Assembly: GCF_002939705.1 (NCBI RefSeq)
Contig: NZ_MDCB01000001.1
Coordinates: 248,001-312,000 of the forward strand
Length of the DNA: 64,000 bases
Direction of reading: 5' to 3'
Origin: Xanthomonas albilineans
GTDB lineage: Bacteria > Pseudomonadota > Gammaproteobacteria > Xanthomonadales > Xanthomonadaceae
The notes beneath the pieces are model-generated. The model did no database searches and was not told the origin of the DNA. It saw only the letters and a list, made by a program, of their open reading frames with translations. Positions 36,746 through 47,418 of the stretch are shown piece after piece. The position numbers and the translations under genes were made by a program. The stretch's first letter is position 1, and every line of letters starts with the position of its first letter.

Positions 36746-37200
36746 GCCAACTGTCGCACCAAATCTAACGGATAGCGTTGCCCGGCTAGGAAATCGGCCA
36801 CGGTCTGCCACACCAGCGGGCTGCGCCAGCGCGATCTGGCGCGCTGTAACTCGGCCGGGGTCATCCACAACGCGCGCACGATGCCGGTATCCAGCGGCCG
36901 CTGTGGGTTGTGTGCCAGCGGCTCGGCAGCAAAAGCGAAGCGCAGGTAATGGCGGCCATTATCAGCCTTCCATTGGTAGGCGCCGATGAACGCGGTTGGG
37001 CGCACCTGCCAGCCGGTTTCTTCCAGTGTCTCGCGCACTGCGGCCTCCACCAAGCTTTCGTCTGGCTCCAGATGACCAGCAGGCTGGTTCAGTACCAACG
37101 CGCCGCCAATGGCCTCTTCCACCTGCAGCAGGCGGCCATCGTGCGCCACGATGGTGGCCACGGTCACATCGGGCTGCCAGTGTGACATTGCCAGTGTCAT
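36742..37200 (-). CDS. Nudix hydrolase (NudJ-like)
   Basis: 152 residues. The Nudix box is complete: [20 protein letters not shown] then TGWQV, within a NudJ-like frame ([24 protein letters not shown]). NudJ-type enzymes hydrolyse nucleoside diphosphates and HMP-PP and commonly sit beside mnmA. The start MTLAMSHWQ has AAGGA nine bases ahead; a second ATG four codons in is possible. It overlaps mnmA by four bases and is the first gene of nudix-mnmA-hflD. Confidence 0.92.
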   Translation of the reverse strand: MTLAMSHWQPDVTVATIVAHDGRLLQVEEAIGGALVLNQPAGHLEPDESLVEAAVRETLEETGWQVRPTAFIGAYQWKADNGRHYLRFAFAAEPLAHNPQRPLDTGIVRALWMTPAELQRARSRWRSPLVWQTVADFLAGQRYPLDLVRQLA

Positions 37201-37332
37201 CAGAGCGCGTCCTTGCCGTCGTTGAGTTCGGTATCCATCGCAATCGTCGGATGCATGCGAAACGCTATCGGAGGGAAGAGAATTGTGCGGGCAGTGCTTG
37301 CGGTCGTCCAATCCCGCTGGACAGGGGGCGTA

Positions 37333-37338
37333 TATAAT
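37333..37338 (+). promoter_or_regulatory. TATAAT -10 element immediately before clpS
   Basis: A perfect TATAAT ends seven bases before the clpS ATG, so transcription would begin at or within a base of the start codon. No ribosome site is found between it and the ATG. The -35 region is poor. Confidence 0.5.
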
Positions 37339-37344
37339 TGCGCG

Positions 37345-37665
37345 ATGCCCCGTAAGAATTCCCCTGAGCACGACCATGGCGTGATGGTGGAGGCCGGCAA
37401 GCCGGAGACCGCCCGCCCGCCGATGTACCAAGTGCTGCTGCTGAACGACGATTACACCCCGATGGAGTTCGTGGTGACCGTGTTACAGCAGTTTTTTGCC
37501 TTGGATCTGGAGCGGGCCACCCAGGTGATGCTGCATGTGCATACGCGCGGTCGCGGAGTGTGCGGCGTTTACACCCGAGAGGTGGCTGAATCCAAGGTGG
37601 CTCAGGTGAACGAGTTCTCGCGGATGAACCAGCACCCCCTGTTGTGTACGATGGAAAAAACCTGA
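37345..37665 (+). CDS. clpS: ClpA adaptor protein ClpS
   Basis: 106 residues. [40 protein letters not shown] and the C-terminal HPLLCTMEK are the ClpS landmarks. It delivers N-degron substrates, and the ND of [11 protein letters not shown] plus the conserved histidine bind the destabilising N-terminal residue. clpA follows after 127 bp. A Shine-Dalgarno site is missing at the usual distance, which with the TATAAT so close suggests a leaderless message. Confidence 0.96.
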   Translation: MPRKNSPEHDHGVMVEAGKPETARPPMYQVLLLNDDYTPMEFVVTVLQQFFALDLERATQVMLHVHTRGRGVCGVYTREVAESKVAQVNEFSRMNQHPLLCTMEKT

Positions 37666-37792
37666 TAGTGCTAGGCGTCGGTCATCGGCCTGCTAGGACA
37701 CACTAACGCGGTCTGAACACACTGATCCGATACGGTTGTGGTAATTCGCAACTCAAGCCAAATATTGTCGGCAATAGACGTCGGAGTGAATC

Positions 37793-40078
37793 ATGTTCAG
37801 CAAAGATCTAGAGCAGACCATCGGCCAGTGTTACAAGCGCGCCAGGGAAGCCCGTCACGAATTCATGACGGTCGAACACCTGCTATTGGCTCTGCTCGAT
37901 AATCCGTCTGCGCAAGCCGTGCTCAAGGCATGTGGAGCAGATGTCGATCGCCTGCGCAACGATCTGGAACAGGCCATCGACGCCTCGGTGGCGCGGTTGG
38001 CCGAAGATGACGGTCGCGATACCCAGCCGACGCTGGGGTTTCAGCGGGTTTTGCAGCGTGCGGTCTATCACGTGCAGTCCTCCGGCAAGAAAGAAGTGAC
38101 TGGCGCCAACGTGTTGGTCGCGATCTTCGGCGAGAAGGACTCGCATGCGGTGTATTTCCTGAACCAGCAGGACATCACCCGGCTGGATATCGTCAATTAC
38201 CTTTCGCACGGCATCGCCAAAATGGGCGAGGAAGGCGAACATGCCTCACCATCCGTCGACGGAGAAGCCAGGAGCGAGGTGGGCGAGGGCGAGCCCAAAG
38301 GAGATGCGTTGGCTGAGTTCGCCACGAATCTGAACGAACAGGCGCGCAACGGCCGGATCGATCCCCTCGTCGGTCGTGCCGACGAGATCGAACGCACCAT
38401 CCAGGTGCTATGCCGCCGTCGCAAGAACAACCCGCTGTACGTGGGTGAGGCTGGCGTGGGCAAGACCGCTATCGCCGAGGGTTTGGCCAAGCGCATCGTC
38501 GAAGGCAGCGTGCCCGAGGTGCTGGCCGATGCGGTGATCTTTTCGCTGGACCTGGGCGCACTGGTCGCCGGTACCAAGTACCGCGGCGATTTCGAAAAAC
38601 GCCTCAAGGGCGTGCTGAGTGCGTTGAAGAAGGTTCCCAATGCGGTGCTGTTCATCGACGAGATCCACACCATCATCGGTGCCGGCTCGGCATCCGGCGG
38701 CACCATGGATGCCTCCAACCTGATCAAGCCAGCGCTGTCCTCGGGCGAGTTGCGCTGCATCGGCTCGACCACCTTCCAGGAGTACCGCGGTATCTTCGAG
38801 AAGGACCGTGCGTTGGCTCGACGCTTCCAAAAGATCGACATCGTCGAGCCGACGGTGGGCGAAACCTTCGAGATTTTGCAGGGACTCAAGCCCAAATATG
38901 AGGCGCATCATGGTGTGATTTACGCCGATGAAGCGCTGCAGGCTGCCGTCGACCTGTCTGTCAAGCACATTGGCGACCGCCTGCTGCCGGACAAGGCGAT
39001 CGACGTGATCGATGAGGCCGGGGCGCGGCAGCGGCTGCTGCCGGAAGGCCAGCGCAAGGAATTGATCGACATTGAGGAGATCGAAACCATCGTCGCCAAG
39101 ATGGCGCGGATTCCGACCAAGCAGGTCAGCGCCACCGACAAGGACGTGCTGCAGCACCTGGAGCGCAACCTCAAGATGGTGATCTTCGGTCAAGATACGG
39201 CGATCGAGACCCTGGCGTCGTCGATCAAGCTGGCACGTTCGGGCCTGAGTAATCCGGAGAAGCCGATCGGCAATTTCCTGTTTGCTGGTCCCACTGGCGT
39301 CGGCAAGACCGAGGTGACCAAGCAACTGGCGCTGCAGTTGGGGATCGAACTGGTACGCTTCGACATGTCCGAGTACATGGAGCCGCATTCGATCAGCCGG
39401 CTGATCGGCGCGCCTCCAGGCTATGTTGGTTTCGACCAAGGGGGCCTGCTGACCGAGAAAATCGTCAAGACCCCGCATTGCGTGCTGTTGCTGGACGAGG
39501 TGGAGAAGGCGCATCCGGATATCTTCAACATCCTGCTGCAGGTCATGGACCGCGGCATGTTGACCGATACCAACGGACGCGAGGCCAACTTCAAGAACGT
39601 GATTCTGGTGATGACCACCAATGCCGGGGCGACCCAGGCCTCGCGGCGCTCGATCGGTTTCACTCAGCAGGATCACTCCACCGACGCGATGGAGGTCATC
39701 CGCCGCAGTTTCACGCCGGAATTCCGCAATCGTCTGGACGCCGTTGTGCAGTTCGAAGCGTTGGCCTTCAACCATATCCTGCGCGTCGTCGATAAGTTCG
39801 TGATCGAGCTGGAGATGCTGTTGCAGGAAAAGCATGTCTCGTTGTCGGCCACGCCAACCGCGCGCGATTGGCTGGCTCAGCACGGCTTCGACCCTTTGAT
39901 GGGCGCGCGCCCGATGGCACGACTGATTCAGGACAAGGTCAAGCGTCCATTGGCCGACGAGTTGCTGTTCGGCAAGCTGGTCAATGGCGGCCGCGTCACC
40001 ATCGATGTCCGCGATGGCGAACTGGTGGTGGATACCCAGGCCGAACCGGAGCGTCTGCTGCCTGCGACAGTGGATTAA
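37793..40078 (+). CDS. clpA: ClpAP protease ATPase subunit ClpA
   Basis: 761 residues. N-terminal repeat domain (about 1-145) that binds ClpS, then two AAA+ modules: D1 with Walker A GEAGVGKTAIAEGLAK and LFIDEIHTIIGAG, D2 with GPTGVGKTEVTKQLA and LLLDEVEKAHPD. Arginine-finger and sensor motifs are present, and the IGF-like loop for ClpP contact (SRRSIGFTQQDH) is seen. It unfolds substrates for ClpP. A bidirectional terminator separates it from infA. Confidence 0.98.
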   Translation: MFSKDLEQTIGQCYKRAREARHEFMTVEHLLLALLDNPSAQAVLKACGADVDRLRNDLEQAIDASVARLAEDDGRDTQPTLGFQRVLQRAVYHVQSSGKKEVTGANVLVAIFGEKDSHAVYFLNQQDITRLDIVNYLSHGIAKMGEEGEHASPSVDGEARSEVGEGEPKGDALAEFATNLNEQARNGRIDPLVGRADEIERTIQVLCRRRKNNPLYVGEAGVGKTAIAEGLAKRIVEGSVPEVLADAVIFSLDLGALVAGTKYRGDFEKRLKGVLSALKKVPNAVLFIDEIHTIIGAGSASGGTMDASNLIKPALSSGELRCIGSTTFQEYRGIFEKDRALARRFQKIDIVEPTVGETFEILQGLKPKYEAHHGVIYADEALQAAVDLSVKHIGDRLLPDKAIDVIDEAGARQRLLPEGQRKELIDIEEIETIVAKMARIPTKQVSATDKDVLQHLERNLKMVIFGQDTAIETLASSIKLARSGLSNPEKPIGNFLFAGPTGVGKTEVTKQLALQLGIELVRFDMSEYMEPHSISRLIGAPPGYVGFDQGGLLTEKIVKTPHCVLLLDEVEKAHPDIFNILLQVMDRGMLTDTNGREANFKNVILVMTTNAGATQASRRSIGFTQQDHSTDAMEVIRRSFTPEFRNRLDAVVQFEALAFNHILRVVDKFVIELEMLLQEKHVSLSATPTARDWLAQHGFDPLMGARPMARLIQDKVKRPLADELLFGKLVNGGRVTIDVRDGELVVDTQAEPERLLPATVD

Positions 40079-40173
40079 GGCCGGGCACACGCCAGCGACG
40101 ACGACGCAGCGGTGGTAACAGGAAACCCGTTGTCGCCTTGGTGTCTATCCGGTTTGCTTGATGTCGCAGACGT

Positions 40174-40200
40174 GAAAAGGCGGCCGCAGGCCGCCTTTTC
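40174..40200. terminator. Bidirectional terminator between clpA and infA
   Basis: GAAAAGGCGGCC and GGCCGCCTTTTC are perfect 12-base arms around GCA. Four Ts on either strand follow the stem, so it can serve convergent clpA and infA. Confidence 0.93.
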
Positions 40201-40219
40201 GCTATCCGCGCCGCAGGGA

Positions 40220-40438
40220 TTACTTCATGCGGTAGGTGATCCGCCCCTTGGTCAGGTCGTATGGCGTCATCTCGACCTTCACCCGGTCGCCGGTGAGGAT
40301 GCGGATGTAATTCTTGCGCATGCGTCCGGAGATGTGGGCGATGATTTCGTGCCCGTTCTCCAGCTTGACCCGGAAGGTGGTATTGGGCAACGTCTCGCTG
40401 ACGGTGCCTTCGAATTCGATGGAGTCGTCTTTCGACAT
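40220..40438 (-). CDS. infA: Translation initiation factor IF-1
   Basis: 72 residues, the usual length. [20 protein letters not shown] and [20 protein letters not shown] give the S1-like OB fold. IF-1 binds the A site during initiation. It lies after aat and before the terminator shared with clpA. Confidence 0.97.
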   Translation of the reverse strand: MSKDDSIEFEGTVSETLPNTTFRVKLENGHEIIAHISGRMRKNYIRILTGDRVKVEMTPYDLTKGRITYRMK

Positions 40439-40531
40439 GTAATCCTGTGCGATTCGTGTGCGGCCAATGGCCTTAAGAGCGGGAATTCTACTCGCCCTGC
40501 CCGGGTCATGCAAAGTTTGCGTTAATCCTGC

Positions 40532-41269
40532 TCAAGCGCGGGCGATGTCCATGACTGCCAGATCGCCGAACCGCTGGGTCCACGATATAGTTTCGGCGGA
40601 TGCCGCGACGAGCGGTGCGATCTCGGCGAGGAATCGCGCACGCGGCCAGCACTCGGCACCCAGGCTGAGCAGGTGTGGATTTTCCACTTGCGCATCGATC
40701 AGCGGCCAGCCCCATTCGTGCAGACGCATCGCCAGTGCCGCCAGTGCGACCTTGGAGCCACCGCTGCGCGCGCTGAACATGCTCTCGCCGAAGAACATTC
40801 GCCCGCGCGCCACGCCATAGAGACCACCGACCAGTGCCGTGCCATCGAACACTTCCACCGAGTGGGCATGTCCGGCGCGGTGCAGGGTCACGTAGGCGTC
40901 GCGCATCTGCGCGGTGATCCAGGTGCCAGCCTGACCGGCTCGGGGCGTCTGCGCGCAGGCGTCGATCACCTGCGCGAAGGCGGTGTCGGCACGGGCGATC
41001 CAGGACGAATGCCGTAGTCCGCGCCGCAAGCGCGAGGACAGCCGCACCCCGTCGCTGCGGAACACCGTGCGCGGATCCGGGCTCCACCACAGGATGGGTT
41101 GGCCGTCGGAGTACCAGGGGAAGATGCCGTTCGCATAAGCGGCGAGCAGACGTGTCGGGGTCAGATCGCCACCGAGGGCGAGCAATCCGTCCGGATCGCG
41201 CAAGGCCCGTTCCGGCGGCGGGAACGGAGCGGTGGGGTCTGCTTCCAGCAGGACGGGAAGACGGCGCAT
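40532..41269 (-). CDS. aat: Leucyl/phenylalanyl-tRNA-protein transferase
   Basis: 245 residues. GLLALGGDLTPTRLLAAYAN, GIFPWYSDGQPILWWSPDPR and the C-terminal GGLYGVARGRMFFGESMFS motif are diagnostic. It adds Leu or Phe to N-terminal Lys/Arg and so creates substrates for ClpS-ClpAP; clpS, clpA and aat are within 4 kb here. The start is the ATG of MRRLPVLL, about 20 bp after the acyltransferase gene ends. Confidence 0.97.
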   Translation of the reverse strand: MRRLPVLLEADPTAPFPPPERALRDPDGLLALGGDLTPTRLLAAYANGIFPWYSDGQPILWWSPDPRTVFRSDGVRLSSRLRRGLRHSSWIARADTAFAQVIDACAQTPRAGQAGTWITAQMRDAYVTLHRAGHAHSVEVFDGTALVGGLYGVARGRMFFGESMFSARSGGSKVALAALAMRLHEWGWPLIDAQVENPHLLSLGAECWPRARFLAEIAPLVAASAETISWTQRFGDLAVMDIARA

Positions 41270-41287
41270 CGTCAGTCAGCTGGCCGA

Positions 41288-42418
41288 TCAGCTCAGCGGG
41301 TCGTGGCGAAACGGCGAGGAGCGCTGCAGAGCCTGCGCCTGTTCGCGTACCGCTGCGCGTTCCTGCGCGCACCAGTCCGCCAGGGGGGCGCGGAACCCCG
41401 GATCGGCGATCCAGTGGCGGCTGCGGACCAGGCGCGGCAGAAAGCCGCGGGCGATCTTGTGCTGTCCTTGTGCGCCGGGCTCGAAGCGGGTTAGTCCCTC
41501 GCGCAAGCAGTAGTCGATGCCTTGGTAATAGCAGGTCTCGAAGTGCAAGCCAGGCAGAGGCGCGCCCCCCCAATAACGGCCGTACAAGGTGTCGCCGCCA
41601 CGCAGGCAAATAGCTCCGGCCACCGGAATTTCTTCATAAATTGCTAGAAATATCAGAAAATTACGAGGAATTTCTCGTGCAAGATGTGAGAAAAAGTCGA
41701 GTGTCAGTGCCGGGGAGTTGCCGTAGTCTTCGAAGGTGCGTAGATAGAATCCATGCATGGCCTGCAGATCGGCGGTCGTGGCCTCGTCGCCATGCACGAC
41801 GCGGAACTCGATCCCGGCCCGCTGCACCTTGGCCCGCTCCTGGCGGATATTTTTACGGTGTTTGTGGTCCATCGCGCCCAGGTAGTCGTCGAATCCAGTC
41901 CAGCCGGCGTCGTTGTGCCATTGATACTGCACGTCGTGGCGCGCCAGCCAGTCCTCGCCGAACGCAGGGTCTTCCTCGGCGCAATGAAAGTTCACGTGCG
42001 CCGAGGACAGGTCGCTGCTTTCGGTCAGTGCCTGCATCGTCTCCAGCAGTTCCTGCCGCGTTAGTGCGTCGTGCGCCAGTAGCCGCGGCCCGGTGACCGG
42101 TGAGTAAGGCACAGCGCACAGCCATTTCGGAAAATAGTCCTGGCCGTAGCGCGCGTAGGCGTGTGCCCAGGCATGGTCGAACACGAATTCGCCGTGCGAG
42201 TTGCTCTTCAGATAACCGGGCGCGGCGGCGACCAGGGTGTCGCCGTCCCACAGGGTGAGATGCAGCGGGCTCCAGCCCCAGTCTGGACGCAGGCAACCGT
42301 ACCGTTCCAGTCCTTGAAGGAACGCATGCGTGACGAACGGGTTGCGACCGTCGTGCAGGGCGTCCCAGGCGGCCGCAGGCAGCGCGTCGAGCTGGCGTAA
42401 CCAGCGCACCCGGCTCAT
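41288..42418 (-). CDS. FemAB-like/GNAT acyltransferase (DUF482 family)
   Basis: 376 residues, soluble. NPFVTHAFLQGLERYGCLRP, AHAYARYGQDYFPKWLCAVP, YSPVTGPRLL and the C-terminal ARGFLPRLVRSRHWIADPGF are typical of the DUF482 (PF04339-type) proteins found beside aat in many proteobacteria. They adopt a GNAT-like fold; substrates are not established, and peptidoglycan-related activity is only inferred from similarity to FemAB. It ends about 18 bp before aat. Confidence 0.88.
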   Translation of the reverse strand: MSRVRWLRQLDALPAAAWDALHDGRNPFVTHAFLQGLERYGCLRPDWGWSPLHLTLWDGDTLVAAAPGYLKSNSHGEFVFDHAWAHAYARYGQDYFPKWLCAVPYSPVTGPRLLAHDALTRQELLETMQALTESSDLSSAHVNFHCAEEDPAFGEDWLARHDVQYQWHNDAGWTGFDDYLGAMDHKHRKNIRQERAKVQRAGIEFRVVHGDEATTADLQAMHGFYLRTFEDYGNSPALTLDFFSHLAREIPRNFLIFLAIYEEIPVAGAICLRGGDTLYGRYWGGAPLPGLHFETCYYQGIDYCLREGLTRFEPGAQGQHKIARGFLPRLVRSRHWIADPGFRAPLADWCAQERAAVREQAQALQRSSPFRHDPLS

Positions 42419-42523
42419 GGCGATGGCCCTTGCGGTGGCTCTCTTCGTCGCAAGGGCAATGAGATGCGGGCGCGCAGCAGTGCGGCCGCATCCTGCCGCA
42501 CTCGGCCAGCGCGCAGCGCCGAC

Positions 42524-43585
<1,062 letters not shown>

Positions 43586-43781
43586 TCAAGCTGCGCTGTG
43601 GAAACGCTGCGGCATGGAACGTCATGGCGCCGGCGCTTGCGGTCGCGTGCGTGTTCCCCGATCTCCAACGGTTACATCGCGCTCGGTAGGGAAGGGCGGC
43701 TCAGAAGAGCGCTGCTGAAATTCTGGGTAGAGTCGTTTACTATCAAATACTAACGGTATATTTCTAAGGTCTGGTTATAGC

Positions 43782-46139
43782 GTGGCAAAGCAGGTTCCGG
43801 AACGCGGTAAATCCCAGGGCGGCAATGCGGCGGCACGCAAGCAGGCCGCCGCGCCCAACCCGCGTCGGCAGAAGCTATGGCGCGATCTGGCACTGATCGC
43901 AATCGCGCCATTGTTGCTGTATCTGTTGGCCAGCTTGGCGACATATTCAGTCGCCGATCCGGGGTGGTCGCACACCGGCAGCGTGGTCGCGCCGGTCCAT
44001 AACATGGGCGGTAAGTTTGGCGCCTGGATCGCCGACATGTTGTTGCAACTGTTCGGCTATGTGGCATTCCTGTTGCCTGTGGTGATCGGTGCGATTTCCT
44101 GGATCGCGCTGTTCGGCATGGACCACGATGGCGATGGCGAGGCCGACCTGGGTCCTGCGTTACGCTTGGTGGGCATCGTCGGGTTGATGATCGCCGCGAC
44201 CGGGCTGCTGCACCTGCGCTTGTTCGCGGGCGACGTCGGCGTGGCTGGTGGCATCCTTGGCAAGCTGGTTGGCAATTCGCTGGCGGCGGGTTTCGGTGCG
44301 CTCGGCGCCAACCTGTTCGTGCTGGTTCTGCTGTTGGTCTCGATCACCCTGGCCACCGGCCTGTCTTGGTTCGCCCTGATGGAGCGTATCGGCAAAGCGG
44401 TGATGACGCTGCCGGCGCTGGCTCGGCGTGGCACCCAGCAGGCCAACGAATGGCAGCAGACCCGCGCCTTGCGCGAGGAGCGCGAGGAGGTCCGCAAGGT
44501 CGATGCGGTGCAGCGCGCCAAGCGCGAGCCGGTCAAGATCGAGCCGCCACCGACACCAGTGGTGGAGAAAAGCGATCGCGCCAAGCGCGAGCAGCAGATT
44601 CCCCTGTTCTATGGGACCGGCGGCGATGCCTCGGGCCTGCCGCCGCTGGCCTTGCTGGACGATCCAAAACCCCAGGCCAAGGGCTATTCCGAGGAGACTC
44701 TGGAAACCCTGTCACGGCAAATCGAGTTCAAGCTCAAGGACTTCCGTATCGATGCACAGGTGGTCGGCGCCTATCCAGGGCCGGTGATTACCCGCTTCGA
44801 GATCGAACCGGCGGCAGGGATCAAGGTTAGCCAGATCAGTTCCCTGGATAAGGACATTGCCCGTGGTCTGTCGGTGAAGTCGGTCCGCGTGGTCGACGTG
44901 ATTCCGGGCAAGTCGGTGATCGGCCTGGAAATTCCCAACGTCAGCCGCGAGATGATCTACCTCAGCGAATTGTTGCGCTCCAAGGAGTACGACAAGTCGA
45001 CCAGTCCGCTGACTCTGGCGTTGGGCAAGGACATCGCGGGGCGCCCGACGGTGGCGGACCTGGCGCGCATGCCGCACCTGCTGGTCGCCGGTACTACCGG
45101 CTCGGGCAAGTCGGTGGCGGTGAATGCGATGGTGCTGAGCCTGCTGTACAAGGCATCGGCCAAGGAACTGCGGATGCTGATGATCGACCCCAAGATGCTC
45201 GAACTGAGCGTCTACCAGGGCATTCCGCACCTGCTGGCACCGGTGGTGACCGATATGAAGGAGGCCGCCAACGGCCTGCGCTGGTGCGTGGCGGAGATGG
45301 AGCGCCGCTACAAGCTGATGAGCGCGGTCGGGGTACGCAACCTGGCCGGCTTCAACAAGAAGGTCAAGGATGCCGAGGACGCCGGGCAGCCGTTGATGGA
45401 TCCGCTGTTCAAACCCAATCCGGATCTGGCCGAGGCGCCGCGTCCGCTGGAGACGCTGCCGTTCATCGTCATCTTCATCGACGAATTTGCCGACATGATG
45501 ATGATCGTCGGCAAGAAGGTCGAGGAGTTGATCGCGCGCCTGGCGCAGAAGGCGCGTGCGGCCGGCATCCATCTGATCCTGGCCACTCAGCGTCCATCGG
45601 TGGATGTGATTACCGGCCTGATCAAGGCCAATATCCCGACCCGGATCGCCTTCCAGGTCAGTTCCAAGATCGACTCGCGCACCATCCTCGACCAGTCTGG
45701 CGCCGAAACCCTGCTCGGCCACGGCGACATGTTGTACCTGCCGCCGGGCACGGCGATGCCGGACCGAGTGCATGGCGCCTTCGTCAGCGACGAGGAGGTG
45801 CACCGGGTGGTCGAGCACCTCAAGGCCAGTGGCCCGGTCGACTACATCGAAGGTGTGCTCGACGAAGTCCAGACCATGGGCGACGGCACCGTGGTCGGCG
45901 CGACCGGCTTGCCCGAAAGCAGCGCAAGCGGCGGCGACGAATCCGACCCGTTGTACGACGAAGCGCTGCGCATCGTCACCGAAACCCGGCGCGCTTCGAT
46001 CTCCGGCGTGCAGCGGCGGCTGAAGATCGGCTACAACCGCGCCGCGCGGCTGATCGAGGCGATGGAAGCGGCCGGCGTGGTCAGCCCGCCCGAACATAAC
46101 GGCGATCGTAGTGTGTTGGCGCCGCCACCGCCGAAGTGA
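43782..46139 (+). CDS. ftsK: DNA translocase FtsK
   Basis: 785 residues from a GTG. The N-terminal 200 residues contain four membrane helices that anchor it at the septum. After a charged, proline-poor linker (about 215-290), the motor has Walker [18 protein letters not shown] and Walker [18 protein letters not shown]. The C-terminal gamma winged helix ([20 protein letters not shown]) recognises KOPS. It segregates chromosome ends and activates XerCD. The linker is short relative to E. coli FtsK, as is usual in Xanthomonas. A short gene follows within a base or two. Confidence 0.97.
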   Translation: MAKQVPERGKSQGGNAAARKQAAAPNPRRQKLWRDLALIAIAPLLLYLLASLATYSVADPGWSHTGSVVAPVHNMGGKFGAWIADMLLQLFGYVAFLLPVVIGAISWIALFGMDHDGDGEADLGPALRLVGIVGLMIAATGLLHLRLFAGDVGVAGGILGKLVGNSLAAGFGALGANLFVLVLLLVSITLATGLSWFALMERIGKAVMTLPALARRGTQQANEWQQTRALREEREEVRKVDAVQRAKREPVKIEPPPTPVVEKSDRAKREQQIPLFYGTGGDASGLPPLALLDDPKPQAKGYSEETLETLSRQIEFKLKDFRIDAQVVGAYPGPVITRFEIEPAAGIKVSQISSLDKDIARGLSVKSVRVVDVIPGKSVIGLEIPNVSREMIYLSELLRSKEYDKSTSPLTLALGKDIAGRPTVADLARMPHLLVAGTTGSGKSVAVNAMVLSLLYKASAKELRMLMIDPKMLELSVYQGIPHLLAPVVTDMKEAANGLRWCVAEMERRYKLMSAVGVRNLAGFNKKVKDAEDAGQPLMDPLFKPNPDLAEAPRPLETLPFIVIFIDEFADMMMIVGKKVEELIARLAQKARAAGIHLILATQRPSVDVITGLIKANIPTRIAFQVSSKIDSRTILDQSGAETLLGHGDMLYLPPGTAMPDRVHGAFVSDEEVHRVVEHLKASGPVDYIEGVLDEVQTMGDGTVVGATGLPESSASGGDESDPLYDEALRIVTETRRASISGVQRRLKIGYNRAARLIEAMEAAGVVSPPEHNGDRSVLAPPPPK

Positions 46140-46216
46140 ACCGCGCGACGTTGATTGTGTCGGGCCCTGGCAAGGGAGCGTGGCAGACCCCTGGTGTCCC
46201 TATCGGCCGACGCACG

Positions 46217-46537
46217 ATGTTCGTGCAGCTCAACGAGCAAAACCGCAAGCGCATCGAGGAGTCGATCATTGCCTTCTCCGCTTTCAATGGTAGTGGCGAA
46301 CTGGAATTGCAGGGCACGCCGCAAGACCTGAGTCGGCCATCCGGAGATGTCTACCGCTTTCTGCACAGCGAGACCTATTGGCTGACCTTTCCGGACAGTG
46401 TGCCGATCATCGCGATTCCGACCGACATTCGGTTCCGTAACGCCGCTGGTGAATACACCGCGAACTGGGTTCGCGAGGGGCAGACCGTGATCGCCACGCA
46501 ATGCAGACCGAACATTGAGCGACACGACGCCGTCTGA
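46217..46537 (+). CDS. Small conserved-looking hypothetical protein between ftsK and lolA
   Basis: 106 residues from ATG (MFVQLNEQNRKRIEESIIAF). A GTG at 46136 overlapping the ftsK stop (GTGA) would add 27 residues and may be the true coupled start. No signal peptide or membrane segment is visible. Codon use fits the neighbours and the sequence looks globular (VYRFLHSETYWLTFPDSVPI). I do not recognise the family. The position between ftsK and lolA suggests an operon ftsK-this gene-lolA. Confidence 0.55.
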   Translation: MFVQLNEQNRKRIEESIIAFSAFNGSGELELQGTPQDLSRPSGDVYRFLHSETYWLTFPDSVPIIAIPTDIRFRNAAGEYTANWVREGQTVIATQCRPNIERHDAV

Positions 46538-46595
46538 TCGCCGATTCAGCACGCGTGCGTCACACTTCGCATTCTCCGTCCGGAAATCCATCCGT

Positions 46596-47222
46596 ATGCT
46601 TCGCACACTCCGCTATACCGTCCTCGTCACCGCCTTGTTGGCCAGCACCGCCTACGCTGGTGCACGCGAGGATCTAACGGCTTTCACCCACGGGCTCAAA
46701 GGCTTGGATGGCCAATTTGCACAGAAGGTCTACGATGGCAAAGGCACGCTGAAGGAGAGTTCCAGTGGCCGCGTCGCCCTGTCGGCACCGCGTCTGTTCC
46801 GTTGGGAGTACCGCAAGCCGTATAGCCAATTGATCGTGGCCGATGGCAGCAAGGTGTGGGTCTACGATCCGGACTTGAAGCAAGCCACGGTGCGCACCCA
46901 GGGGGCCGAGGAGCAAAATAGCCCGCTGACTGCGCTGATCGACCCGGGCAAGCTCGATCGCCAGTACGACGTCAGCGAGGAGGCGGTGGCGCGCGATGGC
47001 CTACAGTGGTTGACCATGACCCCGAAGGTTGGCACCGAGGCCAACTTCCAGTTGGCCAAGCTCGGTTTCGACGGCAAAGGCCTGGCCCGGATGGAGGTGG
47101 TCGACCCGGTCGGCCAGCGCACCGAGATCAGCTTCAGTGGCTGGGAGCGCAACCCGCGCTTTACCGCCGGCACCTTTCGCTACGTCCCGGAAAAGGACGT
47201 GGACGTGGTTGGTGACCGCTGA
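46596..47222 (+). CDS. lolA: Outer-membrane lipoprotein carrier LolA
   Basis: 208 residues with a signal peptide (MLRTLRYTVLVTALLASTAYA). The mature region has LKGLDGQFAQKVYDGKGTLK, RLFRWEYRKPYSQLIVADGS and VWVYDPDLKQATVR, the LolA beta-barrel. It carries lipoproteins across the periplasm to LolB. The ATG used is that of the signal peptide; the frame is open upstream through the end of the preceding gene. It stands between ftsK and rarA in a familiar order, with the CDF gene inserted on the opposite strand. Confidence 0.95.
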   Translation: MLRTLRYTVLVTALLASTAYAGAREDLTAFTHGLKGLDGQFAQKVYDGKGTLKESSSGRVALSAPRLFRWEYRKPYSQLIVADGSKVWVYDPDLKQATVRTQGAEEQNSPLTALIDPGKLDRQYDVSEEAVARDGLQWLTMTPKVGTEANFQLAKLGFDGKGLARMEVVDPVGQRTEISFSGWERNPRFTAGTFRYVPEKDVDVVGDR

Positions 47223-47256
47223 GGCGTGTCGCGCCCCGTGACTGGCATGCGGGGCG

Positions 47257-47418
47257 TTTGTTAGCCACTCTTAGAGTACCTAACAAAACGACTGCGTCGC
47301 TGTCGGACGGGGGCAGGCAGTGCTCGGAATCCTCATGTGCCGCTTGTACGCTGCGGTTCCTGCGCGCTGTCCGCGCTCACCCGACGGCGATTTGTGAGGT
47401 TTTGCTAGCCACTTTTAG
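47257..47418. repeat. Pair of 18-bp direct repeats with an imperfect palindrome
   Basis: TTTGTTAGCCACTCTTAG at 47257-47274 and TTTGCTAGCCACTTTTAG at 47401-47418 differ at two positions. The first copy also forms an extended palindrome to 47287 (TTTGTTAG and CTAACAAA arms, with an inner ACTC/GAGT pair). The second copy covers the last bases of the CDF gene. The ends look like degraded transposon termini, but no transposase or target duplication is visible. Confidence 0.6.

Noticed and set aside
38408-40090. Long open frame antisense to clpA (560 codons)
   Set aside because: Shadow of clpA in high-GC DNA. It has no domain or ribosome site, and clpA is unambiguous on the other strand.
44712-46097. 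461-codon open frame antisense to ftsK
   Set aside because: Histidine/arginine-rich composition typical of an antisense frame; ftsK motor motifs are intact on the plus strand.
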